This document shows positions 33,617-42,227 of a stretch of DNA of 64,000 nt, piece by piece. How positions within the stretch are numbered: position 1 is the first letter of the stretch; each line of letters opens with the position of its first letter. Source of the stretch: JARRNE01 sp963824085 (GTDB lineage Bacteria; Pseudomonadota; Gammaproteobacteria; Chromatiales; Chromatiaceae). The DNA lies in NCBI GenBank assembly GCA_963824085.1, contig CAWGNT010000017.1:124001-188000 (forward strand), in the 5' to 3' direction. Made by a program: the position numbers and the translations under genes. The notes under the pieces were generated by a model, which searched no databases, was not told where the DNA came from, and was given only the letters and a program-made list of their open reading frames with translations.

Positions 33617-34537
33617 GTGTCCTGGATGCGTGAACGATGGGTCAGTAGGGGCAAAATCGGTGTGCTGCTTGGGGGGGTCGCAGCCGTCGTGATTGGAATC
33701 GGCGGCGGTGCGGTGGGCTACTGGTACGGTCAGCGGCGTGCCATCGACGAGATGCCGAGCGCCCAGACGGTGGCGGCGCTCGAAAACATGGTGCGGCGGC
33801 AGCGCTCGGCGATTGAGGAGGCCAAGGAGGAGTCGTTAACGAATCTCGATGCACTCGGCGGCCGGATTGGTGAGATGCAGGCGGAGCTTCTACGTCTGAA
33901 CGCCCTCGGAGATCGCCTCGTGCAAATGGGCGGCCTGAATCGGAAAGAGTTCGACTTCGACGATCCGCCCCCAGTGGGCGGTCCCGCGCAGCCCGCGGCG
34001 ACGCATACACGGGTCGAGGAGCTCGCCGAAGAGATGTCACGTCTGTTCCGCGAGCTTGAAGACCGTGAGAGCAAGCTGAACCTTCTTGAGCAGATGATCA
34101 TGGAACGGCGCCTGGAAGCCCAAACGATGCCGGCTGGCACGCCGGTGCGTTCCGGTTATATCACCTCGAAGTTCGGGTACCGTCCAGACCCTATCAACGG
34201 CCGGAGAGAGTTCCACAGCGGGATAGATTTTGCCGGTGCGCGGGGCTCTGATGTTGTCGCAGTAGCGGATGGCCTGGTGATCTTCAGCGGCACGCGCAGC
34301 GGCTATGGTCGCACGTTGGAGATCCGGCACGGCAACGGCCTCGTTACCCGATACGGTCACAACCAGAAGTTGTTGGTGAAGGATGGCGATCTGGTCAAGA
34401 ACGGTCAGACCATTGCGACCCTGGGCTCCACCGGACGCACAACGGGACCCCACGTCCACTTTGAGGTGCTCAAGGATGGCAAGCCCGTCGATCCCATGAA
34501 GTACGTTGAATTGAACAAGCACGACGCCTCGGGCTGA
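33617..34537 (+). CDS. M23 family metallopeptidase (membrane-anchored)
   Basis: This 306-residue envelope protein has one N-terminal membrane segment (about residues 14-37), a coiled-coil stretch rich in Glu/Arg/Leu (about 50-175) and a C-terminal LytM/M23 domain. The zinc site is intact: HSGIDFAG near residue 204 and HVHFEV near residue 285. It is therefore likely an active endopeptidase that cuts peptidoglycan cross-links, unlike EnvC-type activators with a broken site. The start may be GTG 33617 or ATG 33626. The gene precedes secA, a frequent arrangement in this class. Confidence 0.93.
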   Translation: MSWMRERWVSRGKIGVLLGGVAAVVIGIGGGAVGYWYGQRRAIDEMPSAQTVAALENMVRRQRSAIEEAKEESLTNLDALGGRIGEMQAELLRLNALGDRLVQMGGLNRKEFDFDDPPPVGGPAQPAATHTRVEELAEEMSRLFRELEDRESKLNLLEQMIMERRLEAQTMPAGTPVRSGYITSKFGYRPDPINGRREFHSGIDFAGARGSDVVAVADGLVIFSGTRSGYGRTLEIRHGNGLVTRYGHNQKLLVKDGDLVKNGQTIATLGSTGRTTGPHVHFEVLKDGKPVDPMKYVELNKHDASG

Positions 34538-34704
34538 AGGCGCTTGCGAGCCGCTGCCTGGCGACTTTGCAGGCTTGCCAACGAATCGCGATCACCCCCG
34601 GCGCACCCCCCATAGGCCCCGAATCGCGCTCAGTCCGCCGACTGCGCGGGTGGCGCTTTTCGGGTATCCTTCCGCTATTTTTACCTGCCTGGTGACCTGC
34701 CTTA

Positions 34705-37515
34705 ATGGCGAACAACTTACTCAAGAAGATCTTCGGCAGCCGCAATGAACGACTCATCAAGCGGATGTCGAGGACCGTGGCGCAGATCAACGTCCTGGAG
34801 CCCGAGATCAAGACGCTCGGCGACGCGGAGCTCGCGGACAAGACGGCGGAGTTTCGCAGGCGCCTCGATGCCGGGGCGGACCTCCCGGATCTACTGCCGG
34901 AGGTATTTGCCGTCGCCCGCGAGGCGGCGCGGCGGGTGTTGGGGATGCGCCACTTCGACGTCCAGCTCATCGGCGGCATGGTGCTCAACGACGGTAAGAT
35001 CGCCGAGATGCGCACGGGCGAGGGCAAGACCCTCGTGGCCACCCTAGCGGCTTACTTGAACGGGCTGCCTGGCAAGGGCGTCCATGTCGTCACGGTGAAC
35101 GACTATCTGGCCCGGCGCGATGCGGAATGGATGGGCCGCGTCTATCATTTTCTCGGTCTCTCCGTTGGCGTTATCAACTCCTCCGGCGGGCTGGGTCCCG
35201 ATTCGACCTCCTATCGCTACGATCCGTCCTACACGCCCTCTGACGGTCAAGGGTTTCGTCACCTGCGGCCGGTCACTCGCAAAGAAGCCTACGAGGCGGA
35301 CATCACCTACGGAACGAACAACGAGTTTGGTTTCGACTACCTCCGCGACAACATGGCCTTTGTCGCCGAGCAGCGCGTCCAGCGTGACCCCTTTTACGCC
35401 ATCGTCGACGAGGTGGACTCGATCCTGATCGACGAGGCGCGCACGCCTCTGATCATCTCCGGCCCTTCCGAGGGAAGCACGGAGCTCTACAGGCAGATAG
35501 ACCAGATCATCCCCCGCTTAAAGCGGCAGCCTCCCATCACCAACGAGGAGGGCCAGCCCGACTTCGGACCGGGCGACTTCTCGGTGGACGAAAAGGCGCG
35601 CCAGGTGTTCCTGAGCGAGGAAGGCCATCAGCACGTGGAGGAGATGCTGACGGACATGGGTCTTCTCTCCGAGGGGGAGAGCCTCTACGACCCGTCCAAC
35701 ATCGTCCTCATGCACCACGTGTACGCGGCCCTGCGCGCCCACGCCCTCTTCAACAAGAACGTGGAGTACATCGTACGCGATGGGCAGATCGTCATCGTCG
35801 ATGAGTTTACGGGTCGGACCATGCCGGGGCGACGGTGGTCGGAGGGGCTGCATCAGGCGGTAGAGGCGAAGGAGGGGATGCCCGTCCAGCCGGAGAACCA
35901 GACTCTCGCATCCATCACCTTTCAGAACCTCTTTCGCCTCTACCCCAAGCTTGCAGGGATGACCGGTACCGCCGACACCGAGGCCTACGAGTTCCAGCAG
36001 ATTTACGGCTTAGAGGTGGTAGTCATCCCCACCAATATGCCGATGATCCGCGACGATCGAGGCGACCTGGTCTATTTGACCCAGCAGGAGAAGTACCAGG
36101 CCATCATCGACGACATCAAGGACTGTGTCAGCCGTGGGCAGCCGGCTTTGGTGGGTACCGCGTCCATCGAGACCTCCGAGCTAATTTCGGGACTGCTTAA
36201 GAAGGAGGGGTTCAAGCACGAAGTCCTAAACGCCAAGCAGCACGAGCGCGAGGCTGGGATCATCGCCCAGGCGGGCAGCCGGGGGGCAGTGACCATTGCT
36301 ACCAACATGGCCGGCCGCGGTACGGATATCGTGCTCGGCGGCAACCTGGAGGCCGAGCTCCTTGCCAATGAGGATCGCGCCGCCGAAGAAACGATTCGCG
36401 CGGAATGGAAGGAGCGCCACGCCGAGGTCATAGCCGCGGGCGGCCTCCATGTGGTCGGGACCGAGCGGCACGAATCCCGCCGGATTGACAACCAGCTGCG
36501 CGGCCGTTCCGGACGCCAGGGGGACCCAGGGTCAAGTCGCTTCTACCTCTCCCTCGAAGACAACCTGATGCGCATCTTCGCCTCCGAGCGCGTGGGGGCC
36601 TTGATGCAGAAACTCGGGATGCAGGCAGGGGAGGCGATCGAGCACCCCTGGGTTACCAAGGCGATCGAGAATGCCCAGCGGAAGGTTGAGGGGCGCAACT
36701 TCGATATCCGCAAGCAGCTCCTCGAGTACGACGACGTGGCCAATGACCAACGCAAGGTCATCTATCGGCAACGCCGTGAGCTGATGGATGTGACGGACGT
36801 CTCCGACACCGTGGCCGCCATGCGCGACGACTTCCTCGGACGGCTGGTCGACAGCTACATCCCGCCCGAGAGTCTCGAGGAGCAGTGGGATGTCCCGGGC
36901 CTCGGGGTCGCGCTGGAGGAGAACTTTGGCGGCGAGTGGCCCATCGGGCAGTGGCTCGAGGAAGACCATTCCCTGCACGAAGAGACTCTGCGGCAGCTGA
37001 TCGCGGCCCGTGTTATCGAGCGCTATGGGGACAAGGAGAAGGTCGTCGGTGCAGAGGTTATGCGACAGCTCGAGAAGGCGGTCATGCTCCAGACCCTCGA
37101 CACCCACTGGAAGGACCACCTGGCCGCGATGGACTACCTGCGCCAGGGCATCCATCTTCGCGGTTACGCCCAGAAGAACCCGAAGCAGGAGTACAAGCGC
37201 GAGGCCTTCGAGATGTTCACCGACATGCTGGAGAGCATAAAGCAAGAGGTGGTGATGACCCTCTCCAAGCTTCAGATCCAGACATCGCCGGACGCAGATC
37301 TGATGAGCCCCGCCGCGCAGCGGGAGCAGGAGTTTGAGTTCAAGCACGAGGAGTTCGACGGATTCGGTGCACCCCCAGAGGAAGAGCTCGCGGAGGCGGG
37401 CGCTGCCCCGCAGCACCAGCCTTATGTGCGGGAGCACCGCAAGGTCGGCCGCAACGAGCCATGTCCCTGCGGCTCTGGCAAGAAGTACAAGCACTGCTGT
37501 GGACGGGCCGCCTGA
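34705..37515 (+). CDS. secA: preprotein translocase ATPase SecA
   Basis: SecA drives unfolded proteins through SecYEG. The 936-residue product has the Walker A region MRTGEGKTLVATLAAYLNG near residue 101, the DEAD-like VDEVDSILIDEARTPLI near 208, and the second helicase domain with TNMAGRGTDIVLGGN near 535 and ERHESRRIDNQLRGRSGRQGDPG in shortened form (IDNQLRGRSGRQGDPG) near 600. The C-terminal zinc finger CPCGSGKKYKHCC, which binds SecB and phospholipid, is intact. The gap to argJ (37516-37775) holds no gene. Confidence 0.98.
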   Translation: MANNLLKKIFGSRNERLIKRMSRTVAQINVLEPEIKTLGDAELADKTAEFRRRLDAGADLPDLLPEVFAVAREAARRVLGMRHFDVQLIGGMVLNDGKIAEMRTGEGKTLVATLAAYLNGLPGKGVHVVTVNDYLARRDAEWMGRVYHFLGLSVGVINSSGGLGPDSTSYRYDPSYTPSDGQGFRHLRPVTRKEAYEADITYGTNNEFGFDYLRDNMAFVAEQRVQRDPFYAIVDEVDSILIDEARTPLIISGPSEGSTELYRQIDQIIPRLKRQPPITNEEGQPDFGPGDFSVDEKARQVFLSEEGHQHVEEMLTDMGLLSEGESLYDPSNIVLMHHVYAALRAHALFNKNVEYIVRDGQIVIVDEFTGRTMPGRRWSEGLHQAVEAKEGMPVQPENQTLASITFQNLFRLYPKLAGMTGTADTEAYEFQQIYGLEVVVIPTNMPMIRDDRGDLVYLTQQEKYQAIIDDIKDCVSRGQPALVGTASIETSELISGLLKKEGFKHEVLNAKQHEREAGIIAQAGSRGAVTIATNMAGRGTDIVLGGNLEAELLANEDRAAEETIRAEWKERHAEVIAAGGLHVVGTERHESRRIDNQLRGRSGRQGDPGSSRFYLSLEDNLMRIFASERVGALMQKLGMQAGEAIEHPWVTKAIENAQRKVEGRNFDIRKQLLEYDDVANDQRKVIYRQRRELMDVTDVSDTVAAMRDDFLGRLVDSYIPPESLEEQWDVPGLGVALEENFGGEWPIGQWLEEDHSLHEETLRQLIAARVIERYGDKEKVVGAEVMRQLEKAVMLQTLDTHWKDHLAAMDYLRQGIHLRGYAQKNPKQEYKREAFEMFTDMLESIKQEVVMTLSKLQIQTSPDADLMSPAAQREQEFEFKHEEFDGFGAPPEEELAEAGAAPQHQPYVREHRKVGRNEPCPCGSGKKYKHCCGRAA

Positions 37516-37670
37516 GGCCCGGCGGGGTCGGTGAGTCCACGTTGAAAAGGGCGCCTGACGGGTCGGCACAGCCCTCAATTCATACCGAGCGCACCCGGCT
37601 TTTTCGCTTCTAGCCCAGACGGGGCGGGCCGCTCCCAAACAGCGAAACACCCGATCCGGAATGGAATAGC

Positions 37671-37721
37671 TTGACGTTTTCGATGGCATCCTGCGCGCAT
37701 TAACGGTTGCAGTTGCAGGAT
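37671..37721 (+). promoter_or_regulatory. candidate argJ promoter region with inverted repeat
   Basis: TTGACG at 37671-37676 is a good -35 hexamer. Just downstream, ATCCTGC (37688-37694) and GCAGGAT (37715-37721) are exact inverse copies separated by 20 bases. No -10 at ideal spacing is clear. The repeat could be an operator or a leader hairpin for argJ, which starts 54 bases later. This is a prediction by eye. Confidence 0.3.
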
Positions 37722-37775
37722 CTAGTTTCGCTGTTCCGCCTCCAGGATTAACGCTCGGCCTCAGTACCCAAAAAG

Positions 37776-38987
37776 ATGACAGACAAGGTCACGCCGTTCC
37801 CGTCCGTGCGGGGGGTGCGGCTAAGCACCGCGGCCGCCGGCATCCGCTACCGGAACCGAGACGACATCGCCCTCTTCGAGCTGCCCCCGGGCAGTGTTTG
37901 CGCGGCGGTCTTCACCCGCAATGCCTTCTGCGCCGCGCCCGTTCTGGTGGCGCGGCGCCACTTGGAGGCGACGTCGCCGCGTTTTCTGCTGATCAACTCC
38001 GGCAACGCCAATGCGGGTACCGGGGCCGATGGGATCGCAGCCGCCGAGTCGAGCTGCGCCGCCCTTTCGACGCTCACGGGTTGCCGCACGGAAGAAGTCC
38101 TTCCTTTCTCGACCGGGGTCATCGGAGAGCACCTTCCGGTGGCCAAGGTCGAGGCAGCGCTCCCGGGAGCGCTGGCGCGGCTGCGCGAGGCCGCCTGGCC
38201 CGCTGCGGCGCGTGCGATCATGACCACCGACACCGTGCCCAAGCTCGCCTCTCGGCGGTTCGTCGTCGCCGGACGGACCGCCGTCGTCGCCGGTATCGCC
38301 AAAGGCTCGGGCATGATCCGGCCCGACATGGCCACCATGCTCGCGTTTCTTGCGACGGACGTGGCGGTTCACCGACCTCTGCTGCAACGGTGCTTACAGG
38401 ACGGGGTGGCCGTCACCTTCAATGCGATAACGGTCGACGGAGATACCTCTACCAACGACGCCTGTGTGCTTACCGCCGCCGGAACCCTGGGCAACACACC
38501 CTTGGCCGATCCCGCGTCGGCAGATTACTTGGCCCTTCGCTCTGCCGTGGAGCGCGTGTGCTCCGATCTCGCCGCCGCCATCGTGCGCGACGGGGAGGGC
38601 GCAACCAAGCTCGTGACGGTTATCGTCGAGCAGGCCCGGGACCAGGTTGAAGCGCGTCGTGTCGCCGACGCCGTCGCCCACTCGCCCCTGGTCAAGACGG
38701 CGCTCTTCGCCTCGGATCCCAATTGGGGTCGTATCCTTGCGGCCGTCGGGCGCGCGGGGGTGGACGGTCTCGATATCGGCCGGGTGCAAGTCTGGTTGGG
38801 CGAGGTCCTGATTGTGAGCCAGGGCGGTCGAGATCCAGACTATACAGAGGAGGCTGGTCGGGAGGCGATGGCTGCCGACGAAATCACCATTCGGGTGGGC
38901 CTTGGGCTTGGCACTGCAGCGGTGCGCGTGCTGACCTGCGACCTGTCCTACGAGTACGTCCGCATCAACGCAGACTACCGGACCTGA
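37776..38987 (+). CDS. argJ: bifunctional ornithine acetyltransferase / N-acetylglutamate synthase
   Basis: ArgJ recycles the acetyl group in arginine synthesis, moving it from N-acetylornithine to glutamate. The 403-residue precursor cleaves itself before the nucleophile threonine in KGSGMIRPDMATMLAF, near residue 185, giving two chains. Other blocks are FTRNAFCAAPV near residue 46, NSGNANAGTG near 75, and TFNAITVDGDTSTNDA near 215. Whether it is mono- or bifunctional cannot be read from sequence. It makes ornithine, the head group of the lipids made by the olsBA cluster at 3994-5585. Confidence 0.96.
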   Translation: MTDKVTPFPSVRGVRLSTAAAGIRYRNRDDIALFELPPGSVCAAVFTRNAFCAAPVLVARRHLEATSPRFLLINSGNANAGTGADGIAAAESSCAALSTLTGCRTEEVLPFSTGVIGEHLPVAKVEAALPGALARLREAAWPAAARAIMTTDTVPKLASRRFVVAGRTAVVAGIAKGSGMIRPDMATMLAFLATDVAVHRPLLQRCLQDGVAVTFNAITVDGDTSTNDACVLTAAGTLGNTPLADPASADYLALRSAVERVCSDLAAAIVRDGEGATKLVTVIVEQARDQVEARRVADAVAHSPLVKTALFASDPNWGRILAAVGRAGVDGLDIGRVQVWLGEVLIVSQGGRDPDYTEEAGREAMAADEITIRVGLGLGTAAVRVLTCDLSYEYVRINADYRT

Positions 38988-39009
38988 CCGTCTGGCGGAG
39001 GGCTTCGGG

Positions 39010-39966
39010 ATGCGCGTCATCCATGTCGCGGCCGGGGCGATCAAAGACCGCCTGGGGCGGGTTCTTGTCACCCGACGGGCGTCGCATGTCCATCAAGGTG
39101 GGCTCTGGGAGTTTCCGGGCGGTAAGCTGGAGCCGGGCGAGGATGTGACGCAGGCCCTGCGACGCGAGCTCGATGAGGAGCTGGGCGTGCAAGTCCTCGC
39201 GTTTCGCCCGCTAATCAGGGTGCCCCACGATTACGGGGACCGACGCGTCCTGCTCTATGTCTATCTGGTCACCGCGTACGCCGGCGAACCGCGTTCACGG
39301 GAGGGCCAGCCCCTCGGGTGGTGGTATCCGAATGAGATGGACCCGTCGGTGTTTCCCGATGCCGACCGTCCCATCATCAGCGCATTGCGTCTACCCGAGC
39401 TCTATCTGATCACTGGTCCCGATCCACGTCGGCCCGACGCGTTCGTGAGGCAATTGGAGCAGGCACTGGAGCGCGGCATCCGCCTCGTGCAGCTCCGTGC
39501 CCACGAGCTGGCTGACACGGACTACGCCTCCCTTGCCTTCCGCGCGTTCGCACTGTGTGAGGGAAGCGGTGCGCGGCTGATGGTGAGCACGGACCCCTGT
39601 CGGGCGCAGGACCTCCCATGCCATGGTCTTCACCTGAGCGGCGAACGTCTGCGGGGCCTTGACAGAAGGCCGTTCACTGATCAGCGATGGGTTGGAGCAT
39701 CCTGCCATGGTGCGGAAGATCTCGCGCTTGCTCAGCGCTGGGGGCTCGACTACGCCCTCTTATCCCCCGTAAGGCTCACGGCGACCCATCCGGAGGCGGT
39801 CCCCCTCGGCTGGGAGGGCTTCGCCGCGTTGGCGGACGCAGCTGCCATACCGATCTTCGCGCTCGGCGGATTGAGACCGGAGGATCTTCCAGAGGCGGTG
39901 CAGCGAGGTGCTCAAGGGGTGGCCGCCATCCGTGGGCTCTGGCCCGAGGCACCTCCAAGCTCCTGA
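39010..39966 (+). CDS. MutT-type Nudix hydrolase fused to a ThiE/TenI-like domain
   Basis: This is a two-domain, 318-residue protein. Residues 1-130 are MutT-like, with the Nudix box GGKLEPGEDVTQALRRELDE and EELGV near residue 37, and would clear 8-oxo-dGTP from the nucleotide pool. Residues 135-318 are a thiamine-phosphate-synthase/TenI-like barrel, with YLITGPDPRRPDAFVRQLEQ, RGIRLVQLRAHELAD and PIFALGGLRPEDLPEA. The fusion is well known in gammaproteobacteria. The barrel lacks clear evidence for ThiE activity, so its role is open. It follows argJ by 22 bases and converges on yacG 6 bases later. Confidence 0.93.
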   Translation: MRVIHVAAGAIKDRLGRVLVTRRASHVHQGGLWEFPGGKLEPGEDVTQALRRELDEELGVQVLAFRPLIRVPHDYGDRRVLLYVYLVTAYAGEPRSREGQPLGWWYPNEMDPSVFPDADRPIISALRLPELYLITGPDPRRPDAFVRQLEQALERGIRLVQLRAHELADTDYASLAFRAFALCEGSGARLMVSTDPCRAQDLPCHGLHLSGERLRGLDRRPFTDQRWVGASCHGAEDLALAQRWGLDYALLSPVRLTATHPEAVPLGWEGFAALADAAAIPIFALGGLRPEDLPEAVQRGAQGVAAIRGLWPEAPPSS

Positions 39967-39972
39967 TTTGTC

Positions 39973-40176
39973 TCAGTGCGGTTGCGTCTCTTCGGACTCG
40001 CCTTCCGGCTCCGGACTCACGAAATCCTCCGCAGGCTCCGAGATGCGGTGACACTCGTCCAGCCACTTCCCCAAGTCGATCAGTCGGCAGCGCTCGCTGC
40101 AGAAGGGGCGCCAACGAGACTCGGGGGTCCAAGGGACGGCTCTGCCGCAGGTTGGGCAGGTCACAGTCTTAGCCAT
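39973..40176 (-). CDS. yacG: DNA gyrase inhibitor / zinc-binding protein YacG
   Basis: This 67-residue protein has the Cys4 zinc finger CPTCGRAVPW (residues 7-16) and PFCSERCRLIDLGKW (residues 24-38), followed by an acidic tail. In E. coli YacG binds GyrB and blocks DNA binding. It is encoded with zapD on the minus strand with 8 bases between them, the same order as zapD-yacG in E. coli. Confidence 0.95.
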   Translation of the reverse strand: MAKTVTCPTCGRAVPWTPESRWRPFCSERCRLIDLGKWLDECHRISEPAEDFVSPEPEGESEETQPH

Positions 40177-40184
40177 GCCTCATT

Positions 40185-40952
40185 TCAGAACACGCAGCAG
40201 GTCAGCGTGAAGGCGACATTTGCACGGAACTGGACCGGTCGCTCGGCTTCGCCCGGACTCATGAAGCGAATGCTGAAACGGTTCTTGTGGCCGCTGATCT
40301 CCGGATACAGCGACTGGCCGCCGTTTAGGGTTACGCGGACCATCTGGGCCGGTGCTTGGGCGTCCAGCGATTCCTGAAAGAACCCCTCGGAGGCAGTGAC
40401 CTTGCGCGGTGTCGCGCTGCCGCGGGCTAGAGACAGCACCAGCTCGATCGCGCTGCTTACTGGATGCAGTCCCTCCATCCAGGGGACAAACTGTTGCTGA
40501 CGTATCTCGCCAGGCTGAGTTAGCCAATGGTGGTACTGGGGCAGGTCGAAGCTGCAGGTCCCGCCGGGGATACTGTTTCGCTGAGCGACGCTCTTTAGGA
40601 ACTCGTCTTCCCGTACCACATGCCCGATTTGACCGTTGAGGTTTTGCAGGGCGGTGGCAGCCCCTTGGAGGTCCGCCAACACCTTGCCAAGGGTGTCCAG
40701 ATCCACACCAGGCTGACGCCGAATGCGATTGAGGGTGGTCGTGTTACGGTCGAGCTCCTTGATGAGCTCGGTCTTGACGTCGGCGCGAGCGGTGATCGCG
40801 GCGATGTCCAGCAGCGCCTCTACCGCCGCGCGGCTGGCCCACGGGTCGTCCTGCGGCAGGAAGTGCGCCACCTTCTTGAACAGGTGCTCCAGCCTCAAGA
40901 AGGTGCGGACCCGCTCGTTCAGGGGGTGTTCGAAAGTCAATTGGGTGGACAC
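40185..40952 (-). CDS. zapD: Z-ring associated protein ZapD
   Basis: This 255-residue all-helical plus beta protein of the DUF1342 family bundles FtsZ filaments by binding their C-terminal tail. Typical blocks are FEHPLNERVRTFLRLEHLF (residues 7-25), LLDIAAITARADVKTELIKELDR in shortened form (ARADVKTELIKELDR near residue 55), IPGGTCSFDLPQYHHWL near 128, and the C-terminal NRFSIRFM. The start is GTG at 40952. Its target FtsZ and partner gene yacG are both in this window. Confidence 0.95.
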   Translation of the reverse strand: MSTQLTFEHPLNERVRTFLRLEHLFKKVAHFLPQDDPWASRAAVEALLDIAAITARADVKTELIKELDRNTTTLNRIRRQPGVDLDTLGKVLADLQGAATALQNLNGQIGHVVREDEFLKSVAQRNSIPGGTCSFDLPQYHHWLTQPGEIRQQQFVPWMEGLHPVSSAIELVLSLARGSATPRKVTASEGFFQESLDAQAPAQMVRVTLNGGQSLYPEISGHKNRFSIRFMSPGEAERPVQFRANVAFTLTCCVF

Positions 40953-41275
40953 GGAGACTTCCCTAAGCGCTTTGTGACGCGGCTCACAGCCTTCTTCGAT
41001 TCTCCGGAATTCTCCCCTGCGGGTAAATAGGCAATAACCAAAACGACCTAGATGGACAGATTGGTTAAACTCCTTATCGATGTAGGGTTACATCGGAGCG
41101 GGACCTTGGACGACGTTGGAACCGGCGGTAGTAGCCCTGTCCTTGTCGGCAAAGGCGGCCGGCTTGCACCGGGCTGCTGGTATCCGTCCGGCCCTGGGGC
41201 CAAGAGACCCGTGTCGAACGGAGCAGAGGAAGGCCGAGATCTCGGAACCACTGACTCGAATATTCGGAGGGGGGC
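40953..41275. other. intergenic region between zapD and the stress protein gene
   Basis: These 323 bases separate divergent genes and hold no credible coding frame. A perfect inverted repeat, CGATGTA (41078-41084) and TACATCG (41089-41095) with a GGGT loop, lies about 180 bases before the stress protein start. A GGAGGGGGG run before 41276 serves as its ribosome site. No clear paired promoter hexamers stand out. Confidence 0.45.
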
Positions 41276-42199
41276 ATGAGCAGCGCGCGCATGAACTATC
41301 AACGGTTGTTGGCGACGGTCGATCTTGGCGAGATGACCGAGCCGGTGGTCAAGCGGGCAGTCGAGCTTGCTCGGCGACTCAGCGCCGCTGTCGATGTGGC
41401 GACCATTTTGGAGAGGACTCCCGGGTATCTCAAGCACACCCTCTCTCCTGACGAGCTGCAGGCGACGGAGGACAAGAGCACCCACTGGATCCACGGCCGT
41501 TTGGAAGAGCTGAAGACCCGTTACCCCGAGGTCGGTGCGACCCATACTGCCAGAGGCATCCTGGCGGAAGCTCTTCGGTACCTGGCTAAAGAGGTCGATG
41601 CCGATCTGCTCGTGCTTGGTGCCGCTGAAAGGCGAGGAATGGCCGTTCTGTTCGGGGACCGATCCGACGAGATCCTGCACAAGGCGCCATGCGACGTGCT
41701 TCTGGTAAAGGACCGGAGACTCGACCAGGGGTCCGGCTCGCCGAGACCTTACCGTCGAGTCGTAGCGGCGGTAGACCTCGGGGTGGACGGAGCGTTTGTG
41801 CTGGAGCGCGCGGCCCTTCTCGCCGCTCGCTCCGAGGCGGATCTGATCCTCATCCACGTGATCGATCACTTTCCGGTGGATCGCTCGAACGCCCTCATCG
41901 CACCCGAGGACGAGGATCCGCTGGTGTTTGAGCGGGACGAGGCGGATCGCCGCCTGAGGGAGTTGGCGACTCAGGCCGGAGTCGGCAACAGCCGCGTGGA
42001 GGTCTTGGCGAGCCTAAGCACGGCGAGCCGCGAGATCCCGGAATTTGCGAAAACGAACAATGCAGACCTGGTCATCACCGGGTCTCATGGACGTCATGGT
42101 CTCGGGCGGTTCCTGGGGTCCACGGCAGACGGCATCCGGCATCGCGCCCAGTGTGATGTCCTCGTGGTGCGCGTCCCGGTGGGGTCTGACTGGGGCTAA
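41276..42199 (+). CDS. tandem-domain universal stress protein
   Basis: This 307-residue protein consists of two UspA domains (about 1-150 and 155-303). The second keeps the ATP-binding pattern G-X2-G-X9-G-S/T in TGSHGRHGLGRFLGST near residue 265. In the first it is degenerate (GAAERRGMAVLFGDRS). Tandem Usp proteins often respond to oxygen limitation or energy stress. The start has a strong ribosome site. The gene is followed after 27 bases, in the same reading frame past its stop, by the phosphorylase remnant. Confidence 0.92.
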   Translation: MSSARMNYQRLLATVDLGEMTEPVVKRAVELARRLSAAVDVATILERTPGYLKHTLSPDELQATEDKSTHWIHGRLEELKTRYPEVGATHTARGILAEALRYLAKEVDADLLVLGAAERRGMAVLFGDRSDEILHKAPCDVLLVKDRRLDQGSGSPRPYRRVVAAVDLGVDGAFVLERAALLAARSEADLILIHVIDHFPVDRSNALIAPEDEDPLVFERDEADRRLRELATQAGVGNSRVEVLASLSTASREIPEFAKTNNADLVITGSHGRHGLGRFLGSTADGIRHRAQCDVLVVRVPVGSDWG

Positions 42200-42205
42200 G
42201 AGGAG

Positions 42206-42227
42206 TCAGGACGTCTTCAGGACATCT
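42206..42227 (+). repeat. 11-base tandem repeat at the deletion junction
   Basis: TCAGGACGTCT (42206-42216) is followed directly by TCAGGACATCT (42217-42227), with 10 of 11 bases identical. The pair sits exactly where similarity to the phosphorylase begins, just after the stress protein stop. It could be a trace of slippage or illegitimate joining. Confidence 0.5.

Noticed and set aside
36532..37689. 385-codon minus-strand frame opposite secA
   Set aside because: It is antisense to the conserved end of secA. Its composition is biased to Leu/Val/His as expected of a shadow frame.
41048..41869. 273-codon minus-strand frame spanning the zapD-usp gap
   Set aside because: Most of it is opposite the stress protein, and the part in the gap has no similarity I recognise.
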